Of a DNA stretch of 64,000 nt, positions 34,606 to 45,779 are shown piece after piece; the first letter of the stretch is position 1, and every line of letters starts with the position of its first letter. The position numbers were made by a program, and so were the translations under genes. Origin of the DNA: Mimachlamys varia (taxonomy: Eukaryota; Mollusca; Bivalvia; Pectinida; Pectinidae); NCBI GenBank assembly GCA_947623455.1, contig OX392533.1, forward strand, positions 34,346,229 through 34,410,228. The letters are read 5' to 3'. The notes beneath the pieces are model-generated. The model was not told where the DNA came from. It ran no database searches and saw only the letters and a list, made by a program, of their open reading frames with translations.

Positions 34606-35805
34606 ATCTTGTGAATTTAAGTTAAAGTTATAAAGATAGTATTTATTTCCCTCCCCAGCGTTCAGCATGTTTGGTTGTAAAAGCAACCAGAAATCCAATT
34701 ATCAGCACAATGTGACTGAGCGGAATATGACCTCAGTGTTTTTGGTATGGTCTTTTGATGTGGCAAAATAGAAACGAAACCACTAAAAACGACAACGAGA
34801 TACACAAATGAGATAACATAGCGTACACCATTTTGTAAAGGATCGCATCTCATATCATATTCCATCTCCAGGCGACACAGGGAATAATCCGATAAATCTC
34901 CCTCACAAACACGTAAAAAGTAACGATGTGTCGTAATCTTTTTCAACTGTTTTACGTAACGAAAAGGAATATTGTATAAACATTATATGCATTGAATAGT
35001 ATAACCTGTTAATGCGAAATTATTTATTTAGTCTTTCATATCAATTGAGGTCCAATTGTTATCTTAAAAATCTTAAAAGAATAGTATAATGTTGTTGCTT
35101 TTGTCATTTATAATGAACTTACTATTTTGAAACAAAAAATGCACCCTGCCACACTCCTATGAAATATAGTATATCTGACAGGATTGCATCAAAACATTGT
35201 GTATTGCCATTGGGTCTCAGGGTCGGGATATGACTTATGTTCTTCTTTTATAGAGGGATATTTGCTTCCATGTCAGATAAAATAAGACAAGTTTTTTCTT
35301 GAAAAAATGTAATTAAAATAAAAAATTGCACAATATAACCCCTTATATATGGGCCCCACCACAAGGCCCCATAGAACCCTGCTGGATTAGTTACTTGCCA
35401 AGTATATATTATGGTCTCCATAAAGGGGTGATAATTGTTGTCATTCTATTTTGGAGTCGGTTATGGAGGATTTTCTTAATTTTCTTAAAGTATTTAATAT
35501 CAAAATAGGCCAGTTACCAATTATGTGACCTACTTTATGAGTTTTGTTTTATTTATTTTTGTTTACCTTAAATCTTGAAGTATGCTACTTATTCAACAGA
35601 CACTGCACAAACTAAAAGTTTTTTCTACATTTTTCAGTGCATGAGAACTTCAACAAGAATTTTTTCATTTTACACCCCCCCCCCCCCCCACCCCACTTTG
35701 ACCCCAATATTTTCTATGAGCCCACACAAAATCAGATGTTTTGAACATAATACAATATGTAACTTACCTCAAATTTTCGTCCTACAAAACATTAGCAAAA
35801 CATAA
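34606..35805. other. Non-coding, with one hydrophobic short ORF
   Basis: The minus-strand ORF at 34662-34946 (94 codons) has five or more cysteines and one clear hydrophobic segment (YVISFVYLVVVFSGFVSIL). It could be an exon of a membrane protein, but no family, splice site or paralogue in unit A was found, so it is not called as a gene. A C-rich run lies at about 35676-35695. Confidence 0.3.
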
Positions 35806-35916
35806 TGCAAAAGGTCATAGGGACGTGACTCCCTTTGGGATTTTCTCAGATCTTAACGCAGCAGAGAGAAGTTTACGGAACGGCACGGAGATCAAGATAT
35901 GATTTTAATCAGATTG
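35806..35916. mobile_element. CAATCTG-family MITE relic, right end only
   Basis: Matches the right 110 bp of the element at 57398-57787: GGTCATAGGGACGTGACTCC, AGATCTTAACGCAGCAGAGA, GAAGTTTACGGAACGG, and the end ATGATTTTAATCAGATTG. Left end missing. Confidence 0.75.
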
Positions 35917-35924
35917 TTATCTCA

Positions 35925-36240
35925 TGTGAGTAGTAGCACGATATATAATATACACATTGTCTTAGTACACGATTTGAAATTATACATAACTAGTTTTATT
36001 TTACTTTTACAAATTTTTGATTCCCACATTTTGGCCCCTACCAAATTCATAAATTAAAGGGGTTTTACGCACCTGACCCTTGTGCTTCTACATTAGTTTA
36101 CAAATTTTTGATTCCCACATTTTGGCCCCTACCAACACTGAAGAGTCCTAGGAGGACGAAACAGCTGTATGACAAAGAGTCCTAGGAGCACGAAACAGCT
36201 GTATGATGCAGATTAACTCATTGTGTTCCGTCATCTTTGA
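35925..36240 (+). mobile_element. R1 family repeat with internal tandem duplications
   Basis: ACACGATTTGAAATTATAC, GGGGTTTTACGCACCTGACC and GAAGAGTCCTAGG match R1. Two inner blocks are doubled: TTTGATTCCCACATTTTGG (36005-36044 and 36099-36136) and AGTCCTAGGAG.ACGAAACAG (36141-36208). Confidence 0.65.
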
Positions 36241-36429
36241 GTATAAAACAACTAATAAAAACTAAAAAAAATGTACATAATCGCCCAACAATGAACTATA
36301 GACATCCATCCTTAAGTGGACGGTTGCACTACACGAAAAAGACTTACATATAAAAAAAATAGATGTTGTTTGATTTCTTGAATCCATTGTCATTGAAATA
36401 TATGGCATCTCTTTATTTTTACGTTGTAT

Positions 36430-36684
36430 AACAATGTTAAGTAATCATTGGTGTTAATATAAATCCTTGTGCAAAGGATAAGACCCATTATTATTCTTTC
36501 TCCTATATTGCAACAAAAAGTGGGGAATAAAGCGAAGCTGCATACATAACCGTAAAAAACCTTTTCGTATACATAGCACCAACATCAGAGCCCAAAAAAG
36601 TGTGCTTAAATGATGAAAACAATACATTTGTGTCCTAGTTACACTGCAAAAGAATGACGTTCCCTTATTGTGTGTCGCGTAATT
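36430..36684. other. Diverged counterpart of 18830-19140
   Basis: Shared blocks include CAATGTTAAGT, CATACATAACCGT/ATAACATAACCGT, GTATACATAGC(A/G)CCAACA and GACGTTCCC(T/A)TATTGTGTGTCG. The short ORF in unit A is not open here. Confidence 0.5.
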
Positions 36685-36926
36685 CTAACAGAAGTGTCCA
36701 GTGGTCAGTGTTACTGAAGTGTCGAGTGGTTAGTCTAACTAAAGAGTTTAACTAAAGTGTCGAATTGTCAGTTTAACGGAAGTGTCGAGTTGCAAGTTTA
36801 ATGGAAGCGTTTATTTGGCAGTGTAACGGAAGTGTCGGGATGCAAGTCTAACTTATCTGAAGTGTCGAGTGGTCAGTCTAACTTCACCAAAAGTGTCGAG
36901 TTGACTGTCTAGTCTAACGGAAGTGG
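36685..36926 (+). repeat. 25 bp minisatellite, ~9 units
   Basis: Consensus GAAGTGTCGAGTGGTCAGTC followed by TAACG. Units vary and some are truncated. Unit A has a shorter degenerate version at 19600-19745. Confidence 0.85.
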
Positions 36927-37079
36927 TTTCGATTTAATTTTGGTTTCAACTTAACTCGGTGCTACACAATAAGTATGTGTGTCGCCCAACAATAACTTTT
37001 TCTATTCACAACTTTATATTTACAAATCTCCCTTCTTGAGCTTAGTAAACTCGGACTGCAAATAAATTAACGTATACGC

Positions 37080-37380
37080 AATGGAAAAAAGGCTCGGCGG
37101 ATTGATATTTGTTCAAATATGGCGTCGTTCACGCCTCAGAACAATAACTATTCACTGATGGTTTGTTTGGTTCCTTTAAGATTTTGAAACATGGAACATA
37201 TATGGAATACATTTCATCTAATTATACAATAAATGATTTATGGCAAACTTTTGATTCCAATGATACGCATTCGAAACTCTTTGACGTTAACGCAAACATG
37301 GCGGCGCCCTACAGTTGTGACGTTCGACGTCGGACCGCGTCACAACCAGATCACTGTGTCAATGCGTTAACATAACCACC
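37080..37380 (+). promoter_or_regulatory. CpG-containing stretch with ATGGCG motifs
   Basis: In an AT-rich neighbourhood this segment has clustered CpGs and the motifs AATATGGCGTCG (37117) and AAACATGGCGGCGCCC (37296), which resemble YY1-type AANATGGCG sites. An ORF from the second ATG runs 24 codons to TAA. It could be a promoter or first exon of an unseen gene. Weak evidence. Confidence 0.2.
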
Positions 37381-37925
37381 GTTATAAATAAAGAAATACA
37401 TTCGAAGTGCTAGTAATATTATTTAATACCAATTTTATATATGATGTAATGAAGAAAAATAGTGTTGTTCACCGTGTATATTCTAAACTTACCATTAGAC
37501 ATTTCCGATTTTCAGGTACACGGATTACCGACACCGGCACAACGCCGACTACTGTTTAATTGGGGGTCGTTTCAAAAGTATATTTGTATGGACAGAAATA
37601 CTAGAACTTTGTTTTAGGTGCCGGTATGTTTATATATAGTTTATAACATGCATATTCGTTAGCAATATTAATTCAAAGTATCCATTCCAAATTGTACGAC
37701 AAAAAAACACATGTAAGGTGATCACAGCTTCACATACTACATATTTTTGTGTGTAATAAATAGTACGAGGAAAAGTAAAAAAGAGCGGCATTTTTCTAAT
37801 ATACGTATCTTCAAGCCTATCCCCTTCAAATGAAAAGTTGACGTCACAAATCTCCACGACTGATGAAATATACCATATATATATTCCGTATAAAGTTAGG
37901 TATGAAGTTGGCATTATGTGTATCG
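37381..37925. other. Non-coding
   Basis: No recognised element. The minus-strand ORF at 37630-37914 has no motif. Confidence 0.4.
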
Positions 37926-39558
37926 TTCAATTTCAATTTCAACATATTTTATTGACATAAGATGTAATTTTGTCAATAGGATTAGACATCAGGCATTGCC
38001 TATATTAGTCCTCTCCTTATATAATAGGTGGCAAACAAACACAAACATATATACACACATGAATTAAGATTTACAATGGTGTAACAAAAGGGGAGGCAAC
38101 TCCTCAATGTGAAGAAAAAGGTTTATTATACAAAAATGAGGTGAAACTCTAAAATGATTTTGGATGTTATTTTTTGATTGCTGAGTGCATCTATTTGGTC
38201 AAATTGAATTTATTCCCCCAACAGTTACAGGCCTTAAAGTCCAATTGTGTAACACAATAGCCATCCACTGATAGGGATCAAAACCCAAATTCACCAAATA
38301 GATACATATTTTTTTTAGGGTGGGTTACACCAAGTTGATCTAATAGATTAATATTTATGAGAACTTTACTAATAGGAGTTGCCTCTATCTGATATATAAA
38401 TATAATAATACATACAGAACATAATTGTAAGTGAATTGATGTAATTAAGATTTAGTACGGCTGCCCATAGCCTGCTGTATCATGGTGGTCATCTTAGGGT
38501 TAAGATTTTTTTAATTTCATACTGAAGAATAAATAGTTCAAAGTATATGTGAATTTCATGTAAAAAAAACAAAAAAAAACAACAAATAAATAATATAAAA
38601 AGAATAAAAAAAATAAAAAAAAAATAAAAAAAAAATAAAATAAATAAATAATAATTTTAGAGTCTCTTTGACTGTACTATAAAGTTTGATACATGTAAAA
38701 GTATATCTTTATTTTGGTTGTCATTGCAGCTGACACAACCATTTGTAAGGACTTCAACACACAAGTGGTTGTGATATTGATGTATTAATTGTTGTTCAAG
38801 AGATTGGCGGAGATTCTGATAATTATTACATTCAGTAAAATAATGAGTTACAGTTTCTAAGGACTGGTTGCAATCACACATTGGGGATTCAATTAGATGA
38901 TCTTTATAACGATCATAATTGAGATTACTTGCAAATACATCAGTTGTATCAGATTTGTTATGCAAGTTTGTGTTTAATGATTTTTTGAACTGTGCTGTAG
39001 AGTTGATATTTGTGAGTTGAGGGGCTAGATTATTCATTTCGTTTAACATAGATGGAAAAAAACTTTCAAAATAATTCACTGTTCGGCACAAGGGGGGGGG
39101 GGGGGTCAAATAATCGAAGAGAATAACGATCAAGAGTTTCATCATGAATATATGGTTCTATAATTTCTCTTAAATAATCTGGTGTTTCATTATTCATTAT
39201 CTTATACATTAAAATAAGTTTATGTTTATTTCTTCTATTACTCAATGTTTCCCATCCTAGTTCATTATAAAGTTTATTATGTGAAGTACCTTTTCGTAGG
39301 CCTGTAATTAATCGTCCTGCATCCAGTTGGATTGATTCTAATAGAATTTTTTGGGCTTTTGAACAGTTATCCCAAACAACATCTGCATACTCAATTATCG
39401 GTCTTATATAGGCAGTATAGATAGTATTTAAAGATTTCTTATCTATTTTATTTTTCAGTAGTCTTAATATGTTAATCCTTTTAAATGCTTTATCATAAAC
39501 ATTAGATATATGCTGGTTCCATTTGGCATCATCATTCAGAGTTAGACCTAGATGTGTA

Positions 39559-39664
39559 CAGTTGAGTGTAAGCTAACCTTTACACCCTAGTGCACTAGGA
39601 GTGCACTACGTTTAAACTAGTAGTGCACTACATTTAAACTACAGGTAAACTAGTAGTGCACTAC
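39559..39664 (+). repeat. Left terminal inverted repeat
   Basis: Contains TAGTGCACTA-type palindromes several times, separated by CGTTTAAACTAG, CATTTAAACTAC and AGGTAAACTAG, so the terminus is itself a small repeat array. Pairs with 42310-42414. Confidence 0.9.
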
Positions 39665-42309
39665 GTCACGTCAGGTGTGACCACAAATACCCCTACAGGT
39701 AATGGGAGTGTCCTTGCCTACCTGTGTCCTTACCTGTACAGATGTAATATGATTTACCTGTATTTTTATGTTATACTAATGAAGTTGTCTTTGAAAGTCA
39801 TTAGTTTGTTACTCATATAAGTACAAGAACGAAAAATTCTGCCAGATGATATTCATCATAATAACTTATGTTTTAAATTAATTAACTACATGTCAAAATT
39901 TTCAAAAATAATAATAATCAAAATATACTAACTTATCTTACTTTTTCAAAGAAGTAACAATGATTCTTTTTTACTTCAATATTTTCATTCTACAATAAAA
40001 TTGAAAGGTATGTGTTAAAATATAAAAATGGTATAATACATGTATTATGTTGAAATTATCAGCTACAGTTATTCCTAGAAGAACATATTTTGTACTTAGT
40101 ATAGTAGTTTCAATTACAAATTACTTTAATATTTGACATTAAGAAGCTAGCTGTGCAATAATACCTTCATGTACAGATGTTTGTATATTTGGTTTCACTA
40201 TATAAGAAACACGGAAACACAAATGACGTATATATACACTCATGTACAATACATACAAAGGTTATATAAACGTTAAGTATACGAAAAGATTACTTTTACA
40301 TAACATTAAAGCTATTCCTTCTTCATATCATAATACCAATATACATCTACGCGTTATCCAATTGACTGTAATACAATGTTATCATCATTATGCAAATAGG
40401 ACCATTATTAAACAATTAGCAAGGCCCTCAGGCCCTTAAATCAGACTTGGTCAGTGATGACTGTGGGGGAGAGGGAGGTGAGAAATTCACACCTAGCTAT
40501 AACTACAGCCAGCCTAGGGGTGTCCCCTATCATGACCTCTGTGAGGATGTGGCCCTGGCAGGTCAGGTACGTAATTATGCCTGGAGGGTATGATTCTACC
40601 TGAAGATCTAGAACTGTCCTTTTTAGTTTGATATTATATAAGTCATTAGGTTGATTAAAAAGTACAAGAAATGTGACTGGCATAGGCTTAACTTTGTTCT
40701 TATTTTGGCTAATATAACTGCATACCATATATTTGTTGTATACTTAGAATATAGAATTAAGTGAAATGATTCCATTTAACCAGGGATGTATATGTCCCTG
40801 ATTTAACTGACCTTGCTTTTTAAAACAAATATTATAACATATATGCATATATGTCATATTTAATACAACCTGTAATTGCCTTCAATATTTAGGCCTAAAT
40901 AAGGGAAATGCAACATTTAACAATACTATTATACTGATTTTTAGAAAAAAAATTTAAGTATAATGAACTTTAGTATTTTATTATCAAACTGTATGAAGCA
41001 ACTAAGCCAGAGACGTATATATTCTCTCACATATACGTCCCTGATTACACCATGGACTAAAATTATCCAAGTCCGTGATAACACCCCATATAAACTAGAT
41101 AATATGTCATTATTAATTCATTTAATAGGTATATTTGTACATATTTAGAATCAAAATGCATCATTGGATTGAATTCATTCAGGTGTCATAAGATACTTGG
41201 TTTTTAATATTTAAGAAAACCTGAATCTGGTAAAAGCCTGACATAGACTTACATTGTTGTCCAAATAAATATTATTTATTTCAATGTTATTTTATGTACT
41301 ATCAATGTATTATTGCATAATTAAATGGTTTGAATGAAGCAAAACAAAATATATTAAAGTCCTGAAAATATCAACTTTTTAAAGGGATATATCTAGAAAT
41401 ATCGAGATACCATATGATCCTCGTCATCTGGTTCACCAGTCATCTCCAGCTGAGCCCTTTATCAATCATATTGGTTTCAAATTTGACCAGTGATAGTCAG
41501 GTGAGAAATTCACACCTCTATTATGTCACTGACAGGCTTATATAAGCAGGTGTTCCAAGGTCAAGACTGGTCAGGTAATTGCCTGAGGCCTGGGGGTCAA
41601 ATCAAAACATCTGTCCCATACTGAATAATCTGCTTAAATTTTAATTTATTGTTGTATTACTTTTTTTCACCTTCAAATTCTTATATTTATACTGTTGTAT
41701 GTGTTGATATATAAATAATTTGAAAATAAAGATTATAAAAACTCTATAGCGCATTCATAAATATATAGATCTGAGGGATAAATGTATTTAATAAAAATAT
41801 CTATTTAGTTTAATTAGGTAATAAAAGAATATTTATTTATTATTTTTACACAATTAGTTCTTGCAATATTTAAAAATGTACTTCTCAAAAAAACATTATC
41901 AATAGATATGCCTTCAATTTTGCAATATACTTGATGTAAATTGGTAAATAAATATAAAAAATCTGTTTATAGTGCATATTAAATGAAATATAAGACATCA
42001 AAACTGTCAGATAAATAATGTTTTTCTATTTCATTTATGTCCTGTATGCAAGAAAGGTTTGGGAAAAACTCTAACTGTAGTTATCATGATTTCATAATTT
42101 GTAGTTTTGAAATGAAAGAAAGAAGGTTGTTTGAAAAAGATAACTACATGAGATTCAAATATATATATTAAAGTTATAAATATTAGCTAATGATAAGGCC
42201 AGTTTCTAAGTACTAGCAGACGACACAGGTGAGGTACAGGTAAGAATCACAGGTAGATGGGACTGCCCATTTACCTGTAGGGGTATTTGACCTATATGGG
42301 GTTCAGGGT

Positions 42310-42414
42310 GTAGTGCACTACTAGTTTACCTGTAGTTTAAATGTAGTGCACTACTAGTTTAAACGTAGTGCACTACTAGTGCACTAGGTGTAAAGGTTAG
42401 CTTACACTCAACTG
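42310..42414 (-). repeat. Right terminal inverted repeat
   Basis: Reverse complement of 39559-39664 with one mismatch and one indel. Just inside it, AGGGGTATTTGACC also matches, in reverse, AAATACCCCTACAGGTAA at about 39685, so weaker symmetry extends inward. Confidence 0.9.
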
Positions 42415-43260
42415 TATGTGCTTTGTTTTCAGTAATTGGTTCATCATAGAAATTTATAATAGGATGGCTTTTATCATTTTTTTCTAGAGAAAATTACTGA
42501 TTGTGTTTAAGCAGGATTAAATTTAATTACCCATTTAGATGCCCAGTTTTTAATGTTATTTAAATCATCAGATAAGTTTTGAGCTAATTCCACGGGGTTG
42601 TTATCACTTATACCATAAAGAGAAGTGTCATCGGCAAATAGCTTCATTTTGTTAGTGACACAATCAACAATATCATTAATATGAATTAAAAACATTAATG
42701 GTCCGAGGACTGAACCTTGAGGAACTCCTGCCAGGACAGGATCAAATGTAGATGCATGACCTTCGGTTAGAACTCTCTGCTTTCTGTCGGATAAAAAAAA
42801 TTTGAACCAGTTTAAGAGATTCCCTTTAATACCATATGATTCTAATTTATAAAGTAGACCTTCATGCCAAACCCTGTCGAAAGCCTTACTTATGTCACAG
42901 AAAATGAATCTGATTTCTTTATTTTGATCCAGGCAGTTAACAATGGTATGGTAGATAGACAATAATTGATTAACAGTAGACACTTTTGGTGTAAATCCAG
43001 ATTGATGTTTAGTTAAAATTCTATAAGTAGTCAATAATTGTATAGATATTTGAAAATAATTTTTTCTAACATTTTACTAAAACATGATGTAACCGAGATG
43101 GGTGTGTAATTTGACACTTCATTTAATAAACCCCTTCCTTTATATATGGCATTGATGTTAGCCATTTTCCAGTTAAGTGGAATTGAACCTGTTTCAAGTG
43201 TTTTACTAAATAAAAGAGTGAGAGGTAAGAGTATAGAGGGGTGAAGGTTTTTACTTCACT

Positions 43261-44261
43261 GATGAACACTAGTTGATATAATCACTGGAATTGTATGAAA
43301 AAAAATCCTGATATTGTTGATCAAATATTAGGAGTAAGGACGCCGTTCACATGTACAGACGTAAAGATAGGATTAGCAAACAAGGTTATTTTCAGATGTG
43401 TATCGTTCATGTATGTATGTATACTTGTTTTGCCAATATACCCTTTTACAGTTGTACTACACGAAATGGCACAAATAAACATGTTAATATACATATACAT
43501 AAAGGGTAAAGCGGCAAACATGCATTAATCAATCAATTAATTTATTAATTAGATATTCAATAATTTGATAGAGTCAGAGACGTATATAACACAATTAATT
43601 GGTCAGTTTACGTTGCTTCAAGCAACCAATGCAAGAGTAACTTATGAATTTCAACACTTAAACTAATATTGAATTAACCGGGTAAACCTTATGTAAATTT
43701 CACTCATTTTACAACAAGTTGGAACAAATATGTGACAAGTTATATATTAAACACTCACAGTGGGCCCCTTCCGAACAAAGCAGTAAGCCAGCATCCAAGT
43801 TATATTCATGAATTAACATCATGGTATAATTAATTTCTAACATGATGAGATATATAGACTTTATAGTACTTGACCATTTAATATGTTTATTCTGAAAACC
43901 CCATTTTTTCAAAGCTGAATTATTGAACTGAAGTATTGTAAGATATAATATAATGAATCTTGAGGGAAATATGAAATACTTTATAATAAACACTTTTAGA
44001 ATAAATAATGAAAAAAATGAATTCGTGTTTCATTATTTTATGAAATCTGAGAAAAAGGAAATTCTTAAAACATTAACATTATGTACTATATATTTTCAAA
44101 GCAGAATTATCTATCTTTGCAACTAAAGGAACATACTCAAATTTGGAAACTGACTTGAAATATTGTAAAATTATGACTTACTTAAGACTTTTTGAAATAA
44201 AATAATAATAACAGACTGCAATATGCTCATTTATGTATCATGAAATAACAATAAAAATCAT
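43261..44261. other. Non-coding
   Basis: AT-rich; short ORFs at 43295-43528 and 43709-43993 carry no motif. Confidence 0.4.
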
Positions 44262-45165
44262 GCCAAGTCGACATTTTAACTTGTCAACTTGTTGGAAAAT
44301 GACCCATTTTCACAAGTTAATTATTAAATTTTCCAGTTAATGTAGCAGGCTAACATTACGTGCCCTGAGGAAAATATTATCAAATATTATTAGGAAGGAG
44401 TTCATCCAAAAATGGGTCATGCAATAAAGAGAAGCCCTGCACACAAGGCCGCCATTTTAACTTGTTTACTATGGAAAAGGCCTATTTTCACAACATAATT
44501 ATTAAATTTTCCAGTTAATGTAGCAGGCTTACATTACATCACCTGAGGGAAATATTATCAAATAATCAAAATTTCAAAACTTTTTAAAAATTTAATAATA
44601 AATGAGGAAGGAGTTCATCCAAAAATGGGTCATGCAGTAAAGAGAAACCCTTCACACAAGGCCGCCATTTTAACTTGTTTACTATGGAAAAGGTTATTTT
44701 CACAAGTCAATTATTAAACTTTCCAGTTAATGTAGCAGGCTTACATTACATCACATGAGGGAAATATTATCAAATAATCAAAATTTCAAAAGTTTTTTAA
44801 AATTCAATAATAAATGAGGAAGGAATTCATCCAAAAATGGGTCATGCAGTAAAGAGAAACCCTGCACACAAGGCCGCCATTTTAACTTGTTTACTATGGA
44901 AAAAGGCTATTTTCACAAGTCAATTATTAAACTTTCCAGTAAATGTAGCAGGCTTACATGACATCACCTGAGGGAAATATTATCAAATAATCAAAATTTC
45001 AAAACTGTTTAAAAATTCAAAAATAAATGAGGAAGGAGTTCATCCAAAAATGGGTCATGTAATGAAGAGAAACCCTGCACACGGGGCCGCCATTTTAACT
45101 TGTTTACTATGGAAATGGCCTATTTTCATGATCTAATTATTTACCTTTCCAAGAATTGTTACATG
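44262..45165 (+). repeat. Tandem array, ~212 bp period, 4-5 units
   Basis: Units start at about 44393, 44605, 44816 and 45029 (GAGGAAGGAGTTCATCC, AAAAATGGGTCATGCA, AAGGCCGCCATTTTAACTTG, TTTCCAGTTAATGTAGCAGG, TGAGGGAAATATTATCAAAT). A partial unit lies at 44262-44392 and a partial last one after 45029. Units 2-4 are highly similar, so the array amplified recently. Absent from the matching part of unit A. Confidence 0.93.
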
Positions 45166-45549
45166 CTCACCTCATGATAATCATTATCATCGATTATCAC
45201 GTAATCTATATAGAATGACCTTTTTAAAAGCTATATAAACAGCTATATGACTGTATTTCGTATGGGACTGTTACCAGTAAAAATGTAACACGGCCACGAT
45301 CTCGCATTTACTTTCATTCGATTTTAGCTTTTTCCGAACGAAATTTATCAACTTTACGATTACTGGATCCATTCCTACCCGCATGGAAAATGTCGGTTAG
45401 CTATGGGTTTTAAAAACATGCAACACTTACGTTGATTTCTGTGTTTTCTCACGACATTTTCATGCTCTGAACAGGACAAGTTTGCTAGCAGTGACGAAGC
45501 GTGTATCCAATATGGCGCTGGGGAAGCGTAACTCACGTTGGCTTCCGGT
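45166..45549. other. Non-coding between array and promoter-like stretch
   Basis: Holds CCAATATGGCGCTGGGG at about 45507, similar to the motif at 37117. Confidence 0.4.
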
Positions 45550-45641
45550 GACCGTGACCAATAGTAAGACTAAGAGCAAGTTGCCAATCTCTGGCTTTAT
45601 ATGTCTCTGATAGAGTGGAGAGTGGTACAAATATTTCCGTA
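45550..45641 (+). promoter_or_regulatory. Candidate promoter: CCAAT and TATA-like boxes
   Basis: GACCAATAGT at about 45555 and CTTTATATGT at about 45594 precede an ATG at 45642 by about 85 and 45 bases. The geometry is plausible for a pol II promoter but short motifs like these occur by chance. Confidence 0.25.
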
Positions 45642-45779
45642 ATGGCGTTTTTATATCTATTCGCACTCATACTTCAATGTTGTCGAATACACGTGTGTGA
45701 GGCTATGTGTACGTACAATGCACGTGAATTTAAAGTGTTCATCGTCGAGAAGCTAGTACCAGTTGGACAACGCTTATGA
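45642..45779 (+). CDS. Possible short secreted peptide or first exon, unknown
   Basis: A 45-codon ORF starting ATGGCG with G at +4. The N-terminus MAFLYLFALILQCC has the hydrophobic run of a signal peptide, with a possible cleavage after HVCEA. The remainder (MCTYNAREFKVFIVEKL and a few residues) matches nothing I recognise. It may be a real small gene, the first exon of a longer one, or chance. No counterpart was found in unit A. Confidence 0.2.
   Translation: MAFLYLFALILQCCRIHVCEAMCTYNAREFKVFIVEKLVPVGQRL

Larger units (their letters stand above)
39557..42416. mobile_element. 2.86 kb TIR transposon nested in the LINE, TA target duplication
   Basis: The element is 39559-42414, bounded by TA (39557-39558 and 42415-42416). 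Inverted ends of about 105 bp start CAGTTGAGTGTAAGCTAACC and differ by one mismatch and one indel. The TA reading is favoured because removing the element plus one TA leaves the LINE frame reading H-T-H-L-G-L, the conserved H-x-H-L-G of these RTs. A 4 bp TGTG duplication is the alternative. TA plus CAGT ends is typical of Tc1/mariner-like elements. No transposase was found in any frame, so it is non-autonomous or belongs to an unusual family. Confidence 0.85.
37926..43260 (-). mobile_element. 5'-truncated CR1-like LINE, split by a DNA transposon
   Basis: Minus strand. The 5' truncation is near 43260, just before an RT segment with PLNWKMANINAIYKGRG and SCFSKMLEKIIFKYLYNYLL (43210-43020). The main RT block (43034-42507) has FCDISKAFDRVWH, GVPQGSVLGPLMF and the catalytic LFADDTSLY. 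The thumb and C-terminal region continue at 39556-38657 with HLGLTLNDDAKW, YTAYIRPIIEY, SIQLDAGRLITGL and a CDCNQSLETVTHYFTEC zinc-knuckle-like cluster. The 3' UTR ends at about 37926 in a TTGAAA-type tail. A nonsense codon and a frameshift after KFNPA (about 42507) and a 15-G run near 39095 break it. Element length without the nested insert is about 2.5 kb. Confidence 0.88.

Noticed and set aside
38560..38650. Poly(A) tail of the LINE
   Set aside because: The A-rich tract is on the plus strand while the LINE is on the minus strand, and the recognisable 3' tail lies further out at about 37926. It is probably internal UTR sequence.
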